Made by a program: the position numbers and the translations under genes. Below, one piece after another: positions 22,436-31,735 of a stretch of DNA of 35,671 nucleotides. Under the pieces are notes generated by a model, which did no database searches, had not been told where the DNA came from, and saw only the letters and a program-made list of their open reading frames with translations. The stretch lies in contig NKIM01000047.1 of NCBI GenBank assembly GCA_002255955.1, positions 1 to 35,671 on the forward strand, in the 5' to 3' direction. Numbering within the stretch: position 1 is the stretch's first letter; every line of letters begins with the position of its first letter. The stretch comes from Burkholderiales bacterium PBB2 (GTDB taxonomy: Bacteria > Pseudomonadota > Gammaproteobacteria > Burkholderiales > Burkholderiaceae_C).

Positions 22436-22702
22436 GGCGGCTTTCTAACCGCGAAGCCGGGTTCCGAGAAGCCCGGCAGGCGGTTTTTGCGACCAATCGA
22501 CGGATCAGGCGTATCAATGGCCCCGCGCCCGCCCCGCCCCCCGGGTTTCCCCGGGGCGATGACTTCCGACGCGCGCGCGCCCGCACGACACAATTTCGAG
22601 ATCAGGAGTCACCCTGTTTGTCTGTGCGCGCCGCCTCTGGCGGGCGCGTCATCGGGGCCCTGAACAGACCCGGGGCCATCGCCCCCGCAAAGGAAACCAT
22701 CC
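22436..22702. other. Divergent intergenic region with a GC-rich hairpin
   Basis: A 267-base spacer between the exporter operon (minus) and the zinc protease gene (plus); it must hold both promoters. A hairpin CGCCCC...GGGGCG with inner GGG-TTT-CCC lies at 22535-22558. AAAGGA at 22689-22694 is the ribosome site of the protease gene. I see no convincing -35/-10 pair and no RNA gene. Confidence 0.5.
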
Positions 22703-25324
22703 ATGTCCTTGAAATTCACTGGCCCCGTGGCCACCGCCACTGCCTCCGCGATTGCCCTGGCCATCGCCGCCCTGCCGGCCTTGGCCGCCGACCCCAAGCA
22801 AGCCCCCGAAGCACCTGCGGGGGCCGCGTCGGCAGCGGCTTCGGCCGCCCGCCCGGCCACGCCGCCGGCCGCGCCTGATGCCAGCGAGCCCAAGCCCTTC
22901 GACAAGGTCATCACCGCCGAGGCCAAGACCCAGACCGGCCTGTTCAACATCCACAGCCTCAAGGGCAAGACCTACTTCGAGATCCCAAAGGACCTGCTCT
23001 CCAAGCCCCTGCTGATGGTGGCCACGGCCACCGCCGTGCCGGCCAATGTGGACCATGTCGGCAAGGAGCTGAACACCGAGGTGGTGCGCTTCAGCCTGCA
23101 GGGCAACCGGGTCTATCTGCAGGTGGTCTCGCATGATTTCGTGGCCGACCCGAGCCGGCCGATTGCGCCTTCGGTGCAAGCCTCGCAGCGCGACACCATC
23201 GTGCTGAGCTTCCCGGTCGAGGCTTTTGCCAAGAGCGGCGCGCCGGTGATCGAGGTGACCCGCCTGTTCAACAGCGAGGTGGGTGACTTCTCGGCCCGCG
23301 GCATCCTGCGCGGCAACTCGGTGGACCCGAGCCGCAGCTATATCGACACCACCAAGGCCTTCGCCGGCAGCCTGCGCATCGACGCGGTGCACACCTACGG
23401 CGTCACGCCCACCCCCATCATCCTGCCGCCGGGCCTGCCGCCGGGCTTCCAGCTGCCGCCGCAGCCGCCCAAGTTTGCCAGCGTCAATGTCGCCTACAAC
23501 CTGGTGCAGCTGCCCGAAGTGCCGATGCAGCCGCGCATCATGGATGACCGCGTCGGCTTTTTCAGCATTGCCCGCGTCGACTTCGGCAGCGATGCCCAGG
23601 AGAGCAAGCGCGAGCGCCTGATCACGCGCTGGCGCCTCGAAAAGAAGGACCCGAGCGCGGCGCTGAGCGAGCCGGTCAAGCCCATCGTCTGGTACATCGA
23701 CAGCTCCACCCCGAGCAATCTGGTGCCCTATGTGAAGAAGGGCATCGAGGCCTGGAATGTGGCGTTTGAGGCCGCCGGTTTCAAGAACGCGGTGCAGGCC
23801 CGGACCTTCCCGAGCAAGGAAGAAGACCCCGAATTCGATCCCGCCGATGTGCGCTACAGCATCATCCGCTGGGTGCCGAGCCCGATCGCCAATGCCTACG
23901 GCCCCCACCTCAGCGACCCGCGCAGCGGCGAGATCCTGAACGCCAACATCGTGATGTATCACAACATCATGCAGCTGCAGCGCGACTGGTACATCACCCA
24001 AGCTGGTGCGGTCGACCCGCGCGCCCAGCAGCTGCCGCTGCCGGACGATCTGATGGGCGAGCTGGTCGGCTATGTGGTGACCCATGAGGTCGGCCACTCG
24101 CTGGGCTTTCCGCACAATATGAAGGCCAGCTCGACCTACCCGGTCGACAAGCTGCGCGATGCCAAATGGCTCAAGGAAATGGGCCATGTGCCCACCTTGA
24201 TGGACTACAGCCGTATCAACTACGTGGTGCAGCCCGAGGACAAGATCGACCCGGCTCTGCTGATCCCCAAGATCGGCCCCTACGACATCTTCGCCACCAA
24301 GTGGGGCTACGCGCCCATCCCCGAGGCCAAGACCGCGGCGGCCGAGAAGCCGGTGCTGGACAGCTGGATCCGCGAGCAGGACAGCAAGCCCTGGCTGCGC
24401 TTCACCTCGCCCAAGGGTGAGGGTGAGTACGGTGACACCACCGAAGCCGTGGGCGACGCCGATGCCGTGTACTCCACCGGCTTGGGCATCAAGAACCTGC
24501 AGCGCATCGTCAAGCAGCTGCCCAAGTTCGCGCTCAAGGATGGCGACAGCGACAAGAACCTGGAGGACCTGTACCGCGCCACCTGGGGCCAGTGGGGCCG
24601 TGAGCTGGGCCATGTGACCGCCATCGTCGGCGGCTACAACTATCACAACAAGCATGGCGGCCAGGCCGGCGCCGTCCACACCCCGGCCCCCAAGGCCAAG
24701 CAGGCCCAGGCCGTGGCTTTCCTGAACGAGCAGTTGTTCAAGACCCCAAGCTGGTTGTTCGAGCCCGCCATCCTGGAGCGCGTCAAGCCCTCGGAGCCCG
24801 CCACCATGCTGCTGGGCACGCAGCGCAACGTCCTGCGTGCCTTGCTGGACCGCAGCCGCAGCGCCCGCCTGCTGGCCCAGGAAGCCGCCGCGCCCGAAGG
24901 CAAGGCTTACCGCCTGGACGAGCTGCTGGCCGATCTGCGCGGCGGTGTGTTCAGCGAGCTGAACGCCGGCGCCGCCAAGGTCAGCGTGCCGCGCCGCAAT
25001 CTGCAGCGCGCTTACGTCGAGCTGCTGGCCGATCGCCTGGCGGCACCCGGTGCCTCCGGTGCGGAAGAAGGCCGCCCGGCTGTGCGCGCCGAGCTCAAGG
25101 GCCTGAAGTCGCTGTTCAGCGCCAAGGCCGCTTCGGCCGGGGACCGCGTGATCAAGGCCCATCTGGACGAGCTGGCCGATCTGGCCGGCAAGGCCCTGGA
25201 CCCGCGCGCTTCTGCCGCCACCGCCAGCGCAGCCGCCCTGCCGGTGGCACGCCCGGGCCTGGACGAAGAAGGCCGCTTCGGCCACCAGCACAGCGAGGCC
25301 TGCTGGCCGCAGCTGGCGCCCTGA
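22703..25324 (+). CDS. Secreted zinc-dependent metalloprotease (DUF5117/DUF4953 type)
   Basis: An 873-residue exported protein of the large bacterial metzincin-like group with DUF5117, DUF5118 and DUF4953 domains. Signal peptide at residues 1-28 (cleavage after ALA), then an Ala/Pro-rich linker. The zinc site is HEVGHSLGFPH, with ligands H461, H465 and H471 and catalytic E462, the extended HExxHxxGxxH pattern of metzincins. A methionine-turn candidate follows in PTLMDYSRINYV (about 495). AAAGGA sits 8 bases before the ATG at 22703. Substrate unknown; related genes often sit near outer-membrane transport genes, not seen here. A bidirectional terminator closes the gene. Confidence 0.92.
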   Translation: MSLKFTGPVATATASAIALAIAALPALAADPKQAPEAPAGAASAAASAARPATPPAAPDASEPKPFDKVITAEAKTQTGLFNIHSLKGKTYFEIPKDLLSKPLLMVATATAVPANVDHVGKELNTEVVRFSLQGNRVYLQVVSHDFVADPSRPIAPSVQASQRDTIVLSFPVEAFAKSGAPVIEVTRLFNSEVGDFSARGILRGNSVDPSRSYIDTTKAFAGSLRIDAVHTYGVTPTPIILPPGLPPGFQLPPQPPKFASVNVAYNLVQLPEVPMQPRIMDDRVGFFSIARVDFGSDAQESKRERLITRWRLEKKDPSAALSEPVKPIVWYIDSSTPSNLVPYVKKGIEAWNVAFEAAGFKNAVQARTFPSKEEDPEFDPADVRYSIIRWVPSPIANAYGPHLSDPRSGEILNANIVMYHNIMQLQRDWYITQAGAVDPRAQQLPLPDDLMGELVGYVVTHEVGHSLGFPHNMKASSTYPVDKLRDAKWLKEMGHVPTLMDYSRINYVVQPEDKIDPALLIPKIGPYDIFATKWGYAPIPEAKTAAAEKPVLDSWIREQDSKPWLRFTSPKGEGEYGDTTEAVGDADAVYSTGLGIKNLQRIVKQLPKFALKDGDSDKNLEDLYRATWGQWGRELGHVTAIVGGYNYHNKHGGQAGAVHTPAPKAKQAQAVAFLNEQLFKTPSWLFEPAILERVKPSEPATMLLGTQRNVLRALLDRSRSARLLAQEAAAPEGKAYRLDELLADLRGGVFSELNAGAAKVSVPRRNLQRAYVELLADRLAAPGASGAEEGRPAVRAELKGLKSLFSAKAASAGDRVIKAHLDELADLAGKALDPRASAATASAAALPVARPGLDEEGRFGHQHSEACWPQLAP

Positions 25325-25372
25325 GCGACCGGGCTTGATCCGTCCACCTGCTGGTGGGCGTGAATGAAAAGG

Positions 25373-25402
25373 AAAAGGCGGGCCGCGAGGCCCGCCTTTT
25401 TT
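25373..25402. terminator. Bidirectional terminator between convergent genes
   Basis: GGCGGGCC (25377-25384), loop GCGA, GGCCCGCC (25389-25396), with TTTTTT after and AAAA before. It can end both the zinc protease gene (plus) and the dehydrogenase gene (minus, stop at 25429). Confidence 0.9.
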
Positions 25403-25428
25403 CATGCCGGCCCATGGCCTCTGGGGTT

Positions 25429-26466
25429 TCAGCCCGGCCAGCCTTCGAGCACCAGCTTGCCCTCGGTGTGCTGGCCCTCCAGCCTTTGGTGGGCCTGCTT
25501 GAGCGTGGCGGCAGAGATGGGCCCGAGCACTTCGGCCAAGGTGCTGCGCAGCGTGCCGGCGTCCACCCGCCGCGCCACCTCGGCCAGCAGGGCACCGACC
25601 TCGGCCACATCATGGCTGGCGTGCAGAGCGCGGGCGAACATCAGCTCCCAGTGCAAGGACAGGGCCTTGCCCTTGAGCGCCATCACATTGACAGCCTCGG
25701 GCGGGAAATCGTCGATCAGGCCCAGCCGGCCTTGCACCTCCAGCGCCTCGACCAGGTCGGCGAAATGCTGGCCGGTGTGGCTCAGGCTGGCGGCGTAGCG
25801 GATCGGAGGAAGTTGGTGCTGGCTCACCAGCTGTTTCAGCTGCGGCGCCAGGGGCTGGCGGTGGTCCACCACATGGTGGGCGCCCAAGGCTTGCAGGCGG
25901 GCGGCGGTTTCGGGGCGGCTGGTGCTGGCGATCAGGGTCAGGTGAGGCAGTTGGCGGGCCAGTTGCAGGAGGATGGAACCCACCCCGCCATTGGCTGCCG
26001 TGACCAGCAGGCTGACGGGGCGCTCGGCCTGATGCTGCACCTGCAGGCGGTCGAACAGCAGCTCCCAGGCGGTGATGGCGGTCAGCGGAAGGGCGGCCGC
26101 CTCGGCGTCGCTGAGCGAGGCGGGTGCCCGCGCAGCCAGGCGGTGGTCCACGGCCTGGAACTGGGCATAGCTGCCCGGACGGTTGATCTCGCCGGCGTAC
26201 CAGACCCGGTCGCCCGGCTGGAAGCCGCGCACCTCGGGCCCGACTTCGCGGACGATGCCGACCGCATCCCAGCCCAGCAGCACGGGCGTCTGGGCATCGG
26301 CGGCCGGACGGCTCAGGCGCACTTTCACATCGACCGGGTTGACGGCGATGGCGCTCACCTCGACCAGCAGGTCGCGCGGGCCGGGTGTGGGGCGGGGCAG
26401 CTCCAGGTCCAGCAAGGACTCGGGGGCCGTGAGGGGCAGGTTCTGGAAATAGCCAACAGCTTTCAT
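25429..26466 (-). CDS. Zinc-type alcohol dehydrogenase-like / quinone reductase (MDR family)
   Basis: A 345-residue medium-chain dehydrogenase/reductase, NADPH-linked. MKAVGYFQNLPL at the start, the GroES-like domain with VNPVDVKVR and LGWDAVGIVREVGPEV, then the Rossmann domain with the ANGGVGSILLQLARQL nucleotide motif (about 155-175). No structural-zinc cysteines are seen, so it is probably zinc-free and acts on quinones or enones in spite of the family name. The ATG at 26466 is chosen for GGAG 8 bases upstream and the standard N-terminus; the frame is open 12 codons further. Divergent from a LysR regulator, which likely controls it. Terminator at 25373-25402. Confidence 0.93.
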   Translation of the reverse strand: MKAVGYFQNLPLTAPESLLDLELPRPTPGPRDLLVEVSAIAVNPVDVKVRLSRPAADAQTPVLLGWDAVGIVREVGPEVRGFQPGDRVWYAGEINRPGSYAQFQAVDHRLAARAPASLSDAEAAALPLTAITAWELLFDRLQVQHQAERPVSLLVTAANGGVGSILLQLARQLPHLTLIASTSRPETAARLQALGAHHVVDHRQPLAPQLKQLVSQHQLPPIRYAASLSHTGQHFADLVEALEVQGRLGLIDDFPPEAVNVMALKGKALSLHWELMFARALHASHDVAEVGALLAEVARRVDAGTLRSTLAEVLGPISAATLKQAHQRLEGQHTEGKLVLEGWPG

Positions 26467-26520
26467 GGGAAGACTCCGGTGAGGCCGGGACGGCCCCGGC
26501 AATGGACGCTATCCTCCGCT

Positions 26521-26550
26521 CGATTGGCTTTCTGAAAAAGCCATGAATCG
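26521..26550. promoter_or_regulatory. Palindrome in the dehydrogenase/LysR spacer, likely operator
   Basis: TGGCTTT (26525-26531), CTGAA, AAAGCCA (26537-26543) is a perfect 7-bp inverted repeat, flanked by a second pair CGAT and ATCG offset by three bases. It lies 16-45 bases before the LysR ATG and 55-84 bases before the dehydrogenase ATG, where a LysR-type regulator usually binds. No other candidate operator is visible in this 99-base spacer. Confidence 0.6.
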
Positions 26551-26565
26551 AAGCGACTGTTTCAA

Positions 26566-27516
26566 ATGAAAATTGAAAATACCGACGAGCTGCGCCTGCT
26601 GCTGGAATGCGCCCGCGGCGGCAGCCTGACGGCGGCCTCCAAGGTCATGGACATCACGCCGGCGGCAGCCAGCGCCATGCTCAAGAAGCTGGAGGCCCGG
26701 CTTGGCCTGCGCCTGGTGGAGCGCAGCACGCGCGCCCTGCGCCTGACCCAGGCCGGCGAGCAGTTGCGCGAGCATGGCCAGCGTGCGCTGGAGTTGCTGG
26801 ACGAAGGCCTGGCGCTGGCGCTGGAGGCCGACCCGGTGGCCGCCGCCGGCAGCCGTGCCGCGGGTGCCGACACCCCGCGCCTGCGCGGCCGCATCCGCGT
26901 CTCGGCGCCCAGCGATCTGACCCGCCAGCTGCTGCTGCCTTTGTTCGACGAGTTTCTGGCGCGCCATCCGGCGGTGGAGCTGCAGCTCAACGTCAGCGAT
27001 TCCGTGCTGGACCTGCTCAAGGACGAGGTCGATCTGGCCCTGCGCTACGGTCAGCTGCCCGACTCGGGCCTGGTGGCACGCCGCCTGGCCTCGGTCCACC
27101 GCATGGCCGTGGCCAGCCCGGCTTATCTGGAGCGCCATGGCCGGCCCCGCCATCCGAGCGAGCTGAGCCAGCATGCCTGCTTGAGTTTCAAGATCCGCAA
27201 CCGGTTGGAGCGCAGCTGGCGCTTTCGTCCGCGCGGTCAGGAGGCCGCCGCGCCCCTGGTGGTGGCGGTGCAGGGCCCGCGCAGCTGCGATGACGCATCC
27301 ATCGCCCATCTCTGGGCGATCCAGGGCCTGGGCGTGATTCTGAAGAGCGCCCTCGATGTGCGCCTGAGCCTGGCCCGCGGCGAGCTGGTCGACCTCTTCC
27401 CCGACTGGCAGGGTGACCATCTGCCCCTGCACGCCCTCATGCCCAGCCAGCGCTTTCTGCCGCAGCGGGTGCGGGCGCTGGTGGAACATCTGGCGCAGGG
27501 GCTGGCGGCGGACTGA
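26566..27516 (+). CDS. LysR-family transcriptional regulator
   Basis: A 316-residue regulator. The N-terminal winged helix-turn-helix spans residues 8-65 (LLLECARGGSLTAASKVMDITPAAASAMLKKLEARLG). An Ala/Gly-rich linker near 88-103 is longer than usual. The effector domain follows (about 105-305, RIRVSAPSDLTRQLLLPLFDEFL and the ALRYGQLPDSGLVARRLA segment), of the type seen in regulators next to dehydrogenases and efflux genes. It is divergent from the dehydrogenase gene with 99 bases between, so it probably acts on that gene and on itself. Confidence 0.93.
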   Translation: MKIENTDELRLLLECARGGSLTAASKVMDITPAAASAMLKKLEARLGLRLVERSTRALRLTQAGEQLREHGQRALELLDEGLALALEADPVAAAGSRAAGADTPRLRGRIRVSAPSDLTRQLLLPLFDEFLARHPAVELQLNVSDSVLDLLKDEVDLALRYGQLPDSGLVARRLASVHRMAVASPAYLERHGRPRHPSELSQHACLSFKIRNRLERSWRFRPRGQEAAAPLVVAVQGPRSCDDASIAHLWAIQGLGVILKSALDVRLSLARGELVDLFPDWQGDHLPLHALMPSQRFLPQRVRALVEHLAQGLAAD

Positions 27517-27674
27517 GCTGCGAGGACAGCGCGGCCTGGACACCGCTGTCATTGGTCGGCCTCGGTGTCGATTCGCGCCCGCAGCCAGCACTTGGTCTCA
27601 TGACACTGGCTCGGCGTGGGCCCCGCCGCGACGATGGCGCCACATCAGCACCCACAGCCCAGGAGCCCCGCATC

Positions 27675-28004
27675 ATGAACCACCGCCTGCCTTCCTCCCA
27701 TATCGACGCCAGCGACGCGGTCGACACCCCAGAGACTCGCTTGCTGCGCGAAGCCCGCGAGCGCGTCGATGCCCAGATGGGTTTCCTCGGCCACCTGATG
27801 GTGTTTCTGGCCGTCAACGCCGGCCTGTTCCTGCTCAGCGGCTTGCAGCAAAGCTACTGGAGCTTCTTCCCGCTCTGGGGTTGGGGCCTGGGTCTGGCCA
27901 TCCACGGCCTGGCCACCTTGGCCAAGCTGCACGGCCCCAACCTGCGCCAGCAGCTGATGGCGCGCGAGCTGGCGCGGCTGCGCGGCGAGCAGCGCCAGGC
28001 CTGA
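27675..28004 (+). CDS. 2TM domain protein
   Basis: A 109-residue small membrane protein. An N-terminal amphipathic part (ETRLLREARERVDAQMGFLGHL) leads into two membrane helices (about 38-55, LMVFLAVNAGLFLLSG, and about 66-84, FFPLWGWGLGLAIHGLATL), ending in a charged tail (ELARLRGEQRQA). This layout is the PF13239-like 2TM domain, often found fused or next to LytTR regulators and kinases. AGGAG lies 9 bases before the ATG at 27675. Not obviously in an operon; its role is unknown. Confidence 0.8.
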   Translation: MNHRLPSSHIDASDAVDTPETRLLREARERVDAQMGFLGHLMVFLAVNAGLFLLSGLQQSYWSFFPLWGWGLGLAIHGLATLAKLHGPNLRQQLMARELARLRGEQRQA

Positions 28005-28135
28005 GGAAAGCAAGTTTGACCGATCGGATCAGGGCGGCTGTCACGAAGACGGCAAGCCGCAGTCACGGGTGGGTCATGCGGGCTGGATAGCGTCCAGGCA
28101 TCTGCATCGATGGGGTGGCTGGCGCCGCCCGGGTC

Positions 28136-29377
28136 ATGACTATGGCTGCGACCGATCTGCTCCTGACGCTGAATGCCGGCTCGTCTTCGCTCAAGTTCGC
28201 GCTCTACGGCCTGAGCCAGGCGCTGCCCTTGCTGGCACATGGCCAGGTGGAAGGCCTGGGTGATGAACAACGCCCCCGCCTGCATGTCAGCCTGGCCGAT
28301 GGTGAGCGTCACACGCAGTCCCTGGCGCATCAGGCAGGTCGCCCCGACCATGACACCGCGCTTGATGCCTTGCTGGCGCTGCTGCAGGCGCAGTTCCCGC
28401 GGCGCAAGGTGCGCGCCGTCAGCCACCGCGTGGTGCATGGCGGGCCTGAGTTCGCGCAGCCGGTGCGTCTCGATGCGGCGCTGCTGCAGGCCTTGGCGGC
28501 CTTCTCGCCGCTGGCGCCTTTGCATCAGCCTCACAACCTGGCGGGCGTGCGCGCGGCGCAGGCGGCCTTTCCCGCCGCCGTGCAAGTGGCTTGCTTCGAC
28601 ACGGCCTTCCATCGCAGCCATCCGTTTGTGGCCGACACCTTTGCGCTGCCGCGCCGCTTCTACGAGCAAGGGGTGCGGCGCTACGGCTTTCACGGCCTGT
28701 CCTACGAGTACATCGCCCGGCGCCTGCGCGAAGCGGACCCGCTGCGGGCGCAAGGCCGGGTGGTGGTGGCGCATCTGGGCAATGGCGCGTCCATGTGCGC
28801 CTTGCTGAACGGCCGCTCGGTGGCCTCCACCATGGGATTCACCGCGCTCGATGGCCTGCCCATGGGCACGCGCTGCGGCCAGCTGGACCCCGGCGTGCTG
28901 CTGTACCTGATGAGCGAGCAGGGCATGAGCGCCGCCGAGATCAGCGAGCTGCTGTACACGAATGCGGGGCTCAAAGGCTTGTCCGGTGAGTCGCACGATG
29001 TGCGGGTGCTGGAGGCCTCGGGCTCGGCCGCAGCGCGCGAAGCCCTGGCCTATTTTGTCGATCGCGCGCGGCGCGAGCTGGCCGGCATGACGTCCTGCCT
29101 GGGCGGACTGGACGCCCTGGTGCTGACCGGCGGCATTGGCGAGAACGCCGTGGGCGTGCGCGCTGCCTTGCTGCACGATCTGGCCTGGATGGGCATCCAT
29201 CTGGACCCCGAGGCCAACCGCGACAACGCCGCCGTGATCAGCAGCCCGGGCTCGCCCGTTTGCGTGCGGGTCATGCCCACCGACGAAGAACGCATGCTGG
29301 CCGAGCATGCGCTGGAACTGCTGGTCGGCAACGCCGCCTCCACCCCGCCTCCCGAACTCACCTGTTCCCTGGACTAG
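28136..29377 (+). CDS. ackA: Acetate kinase
   Basis: A 413-residue kinase of the acetate/butyrate/propionate kinase family, forming ATP from an acyl-phosphate, or the reverse. The N-terminal phosphate motif LTLNAGSSSLKF, the central FHGLSYEYIARRL and HLGNGASMCALLNGRSV, the glycine-rich GLPMGTRCGQLDPG, and the C-terminal LVLTGGIGENAVGVRAALL are all present. Start is uncertain: ATG at 28136 or 28142, or GTG at 28115; none has a strong ribosome site. It is followed after 2 bases by the DUF3141 gene and then fabI, and its natural partner enzyme (phosphate acetyltransferase) lies convergently at 33840-35237. Substrate chain length cannot be read from sequence alone. Confidence 0.94.
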   Translation: MTMAATDLLLTLNAGSSSLKFALYGLSQALPLLAHGQVEGLGDEQRPRLHVSLADGERHTQSLAHQAGRPDHDTALDALLALLQAQFPRRKVRAVSHRVVHGGPEFAQPVRLDAALLQALAAFSPLAPLHQPHNLAGVRAAQAAFPAAVQVACFDTAFHRSHPFVADTFALPRRFYEQGVRRYGFHGLSYEYIARRLREADPLRAQGRVVVAHLGNGASMCALLNGRSVASTMGFTALDGLPMGTRCGQLDPGVLLYLMSEQGMSAAEISELLYTNAGLKGLSGESHDVRVLEASGSAAAREALAYFVDRARRELAGMTSCLGGLDALVLTGGIGENAVGVRAALLHDLAWMGIHLDPEANRDNAAVISSPGSPVCVRVMPTDEERMLAEHALELLVGNAASTPPPELTCSLD

Positions 29378-29379
29378 CC

Positions 29380-31731
29380 ATGAGCCCCAATTTCAGTGTC
29401 AGCCATGCCGCACAGCGCCACCGCGAGGAGCTGGCCACCTGGTCGCGCCTGACGGAACGTTTGACTCAGGCCCAGCAGCGCCAGACCGAGCGCATGCGCC
29501 ACAGCCATCTGGCGCGCAGCCAGGCGCTCTGGGATCAGGGCTTGAGCCTGGCCCAATCCTTCTGGGCCATGGCCCTGGGTGGCCAGCTGCCGCAGCAGGC
29601 CGGCAGTTATGCGGTGGATGCGGCGCAGCGCCTGTGCCTGACCCTGGACACGCTGCGTGAGCGTGGCAACCAGGACCAGGCCCACGAGGCCGCCGGCACG
29701 CCGCCGGTGCTGGACTACGACTACGAGGAAGTGGTCGACGGCCGCCTGCTGCCGCGCCCGGTCAACTACCGCCTCTTGCGCATCACGCCGCCGGCCGGCG
29801 TCGAGGTGATGGACTGGAAGCGGCCCTACATGATCATCGACCCGCGCGCCGGCCATGGCGCCGGCATCGGCGGCTTCAAGCATGACAGCCAGGTGGGCGT
29901 CGCCCTGCGCGCCGGCCACCCGGTCTACTTCGTCGTCTTCCGCCAGCACCCCGAGCCGGGTCAGACCCTGGCCGATGTGATGCGCGCCGAGGCCGGCTTC
30001 ATCCAGGAGATCCGCCGCCTTCACCCCGAGGCGCCCAAGCCCGTGGTGGTGGGCAACTGCCAGGGCGGCTGGGCCACCCTGGTGCTGGCGGCGGCCAACC
30101 CTGAGATCTCGGGGCCCTTGGTCATCAATGGCGCGCCCGTGGCCACCTGGTCGGGCAAGCTGGGCGAGAACCCCATGCGCTACAACGGCGGCCTGCTTGG
30201 CGGCGCCCTGCCGGTGCTGCTGATGTCGGACCTGGGCCATGGCGAGTTCGACGGCGCCCATCTGGTCTCCAACTTTGAGCAACTCAACCCCAGCCGCAAT
30301 TTCTTCGGCAAGTACTTTGACCTCTACCGCGAGGTGGACACGCGGCGCCAGAGCTTTCTGGAGTTCGAGCGCTGGTGGGGAGGTTTTCATTTCTCCAACG
30401 AGGCCGAGATCCGCTGGATCGTCGAGCAGCTCTTTGTTGGCAACCGTCTGTCGCGCGGCGAGGCCCAGCTGGAACCGGGCCGCCATCTGGACCTGAAGGC
30501 GATTCGCTCGCCCATCATCGTGTTCGCCAGCCGCGGCGACAACATCACGCCGCCGCAGCAGGCGCTGAACTGGATCGTCGACACCTATGCCGATGAGCAC
30601 GAGATCCGCATCCGTGGCCAGCGCATCCTCTACATGGTCCACGACAAGGTCGGGCATCTGGGCATCTTTGTGTCTTCCTCGATCGCCAACAAAGAGCACA
30701 CCGAGATGGCCTCGACGCTCAAGACCATCGAGTCCCTGCCGCCCGGTCTGTACGAGATGACCATCGATGCGGTGCAGGGCGAGGGCCATGCCGAGCATTT
30801 CACCGTCAGCTTCCACGAGCGCCGGCTCAGCGATATTGTCGAGAGTGAGGCCCACGAAGGGCGCGAGCAGGAGCACGACTTCGCCGCCGTGGCCCGCCTG
30901 TCCGCCCTGGGCACCGATGCCTACGAGCTGGCCCTGCGCCCCGCGGTGCAGGCCCTGGTCACGCCGCAGCTGGCGCAGCTGATCCGTGACGCCCATCCTG
31001 CACGCATCAGTCGCCGGGCCTTTGCCGACTCGCACAACCCGGCCATGAAGTGGCTGGGCCAGATGGCGCCCCAGCTGCAGGCTCAGCGCCGGCCGGCCGC
31101 GCCCGACAACCCCTGGCTGGCGCTGGAGCAGCTCTCGGCCCAGGGCCTGATGCAGGGCATGGATCTGCTGCGCGATCTGCGCGACGCGGCCTACGAGAAC
31201 AGCTTTCTGGCCATCTACGGCACGCCCTTCATGCAGTGGCTGGGCCAGCCCTTCGCGCGCGAGCGCATCCACAAAGACCCGGCCGAGTTGCGCTACCTGC
31301 CCGAGGTGCAGGCCATGCTGCTGGGCCTGGACAACGGTGGCTACCGCAGCACGGTGATCCGCATGCTGATCCTGCTGGCCGAATCGCGCGGCTCGGTGCG
31401 GCGCGACCGCCTGGAGCGCTCGGCCGAGGTGCTGACCCAGCGCGAGCCCTTTGCCTCGCTGACGCCCGAGCGGCGCGCGGCCATGATCCGCGAGCAGTCG
31501 GTCATCATCGAGTTCGAACCCGAGGCCGCACTGGCCGCCCTGCCGCGCCTGCTGCCGCTGCGTGAGGAGCGGGTGGCGGCCTTGCAGGTGGTTGAGTACA
31601 TCCTCGGCGATGTCCGCGAGATGGAGCCCCGCACGGTCGCCCTGCTGCAGCGCATGCGCGAGCTGTTTGAACTCGCCGCGCCCGCGACCTCTCCCGCGCC
31701 TCAAGCGCTCACCCACCCAGAGGAGGCCTGA
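29380..31731 (+). CDS. DUF3141 alpha/beta-hydrolase fold protein, PhaC-like
   Basis: A 783-residue protein. It has an alpha/beta-hydrolase core (about 110-440). The nucleophile elbow is VVVGNCQGGW, a G-x-C-x-G box with C227, as in polyhydroxyalkanoate synthases. D387 (FASRGDNITPP) and H426 (KVGHLGIF) would complete a Cys-Asp-His triad. A long C-terminal part (about 450-783) is helical and unlike PhaC. Annotated families call it DUF3141. PHA polymerisation, thiolysis or acyl transfer are all possible. The ATG at 29380 starts 2 bases after the ackA stop, with no ribosome site, so coupling to ackA is likely. It ends 4 bases before the fabI start. Confidence 0.9.
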   Translation: MSPNFSVSHAAQRHREELATWSRLTERLTQAQQRQTERMRHSHLARSQALWDQGLSLAQSFWAMALGGQLPQQAGSYAVDAAQRLCLTLDTLRERGNQDQAHEAAGTPPVLDYDYEEVVDGRLLPRPVNYRLLRITPPAGVEVMDWKRPYMIIDPRAGHGAGIGGFKHDSQVGVALRAGHPVYFVVFRQHPEPGQTLADVMRAEAGFIQEIRRLHPEAPKPVVVGNCQGGWATLVLAAANPEISGPLVINGAPVATWSGKLGENPMRYNGGLLGGALPVLLMSDLGHGEFDGAHLVSNFEQLNPSRNFFGKYFDLYREVDTRRQSFLEFERWWGGFHFSNEAEIRWIVEQLFVGNRLSRGEAQLEPGRHLDLKAIRSPIIVFASRGDNITPPQQALNWIVDTYADEHEIRIRGQRILYMVHDKVGHLGIFVSSSIANKEHTEMASTLKTIESLPPGLYEMTIDAVQGEGHAEHFTVSFHERRLSDIVESEAHEGREQEHDFAAVARLSALGTDAYELALRPAVQALVTPQLAQLIRDAHPARISRRAFADSHNPAMKWLGQMAPQLQAQRRPAAPDNPWLALEQLSAQGLMQGMDLLRDLRDAAYENSFLAIYGTPFMQWLGQPFARERIHKDPAELRYLPEVQAMLLGLDNGGYRSTVIRMLILLAESRGSVRRDRLERSAEVLTQREPFASLTPERRAAMIREQSVIIEFEPEAALAALPRLLPLREERVAALQVVEYILGDVREMEPRTVALLQRMRELFELAAPATSPAPQALTHPEEA

Positions 31732-31735
31732 AGGC

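Noticed and set aside
22649-25405. 918-codon minus-strand frame opposite the zinc metalloprotease
   Set aside because: Typical GC3-driven antisense shadow; rich in Gly/Ala/His/Gln, no motif, and the plus strand has signal peptide, zinc site and ribosome site.
28011-28035. FNR/Anr box ahead of ackA
   Set aside because: TTGAC and ATCAG are present, but the spacer is seven bases instead of four.
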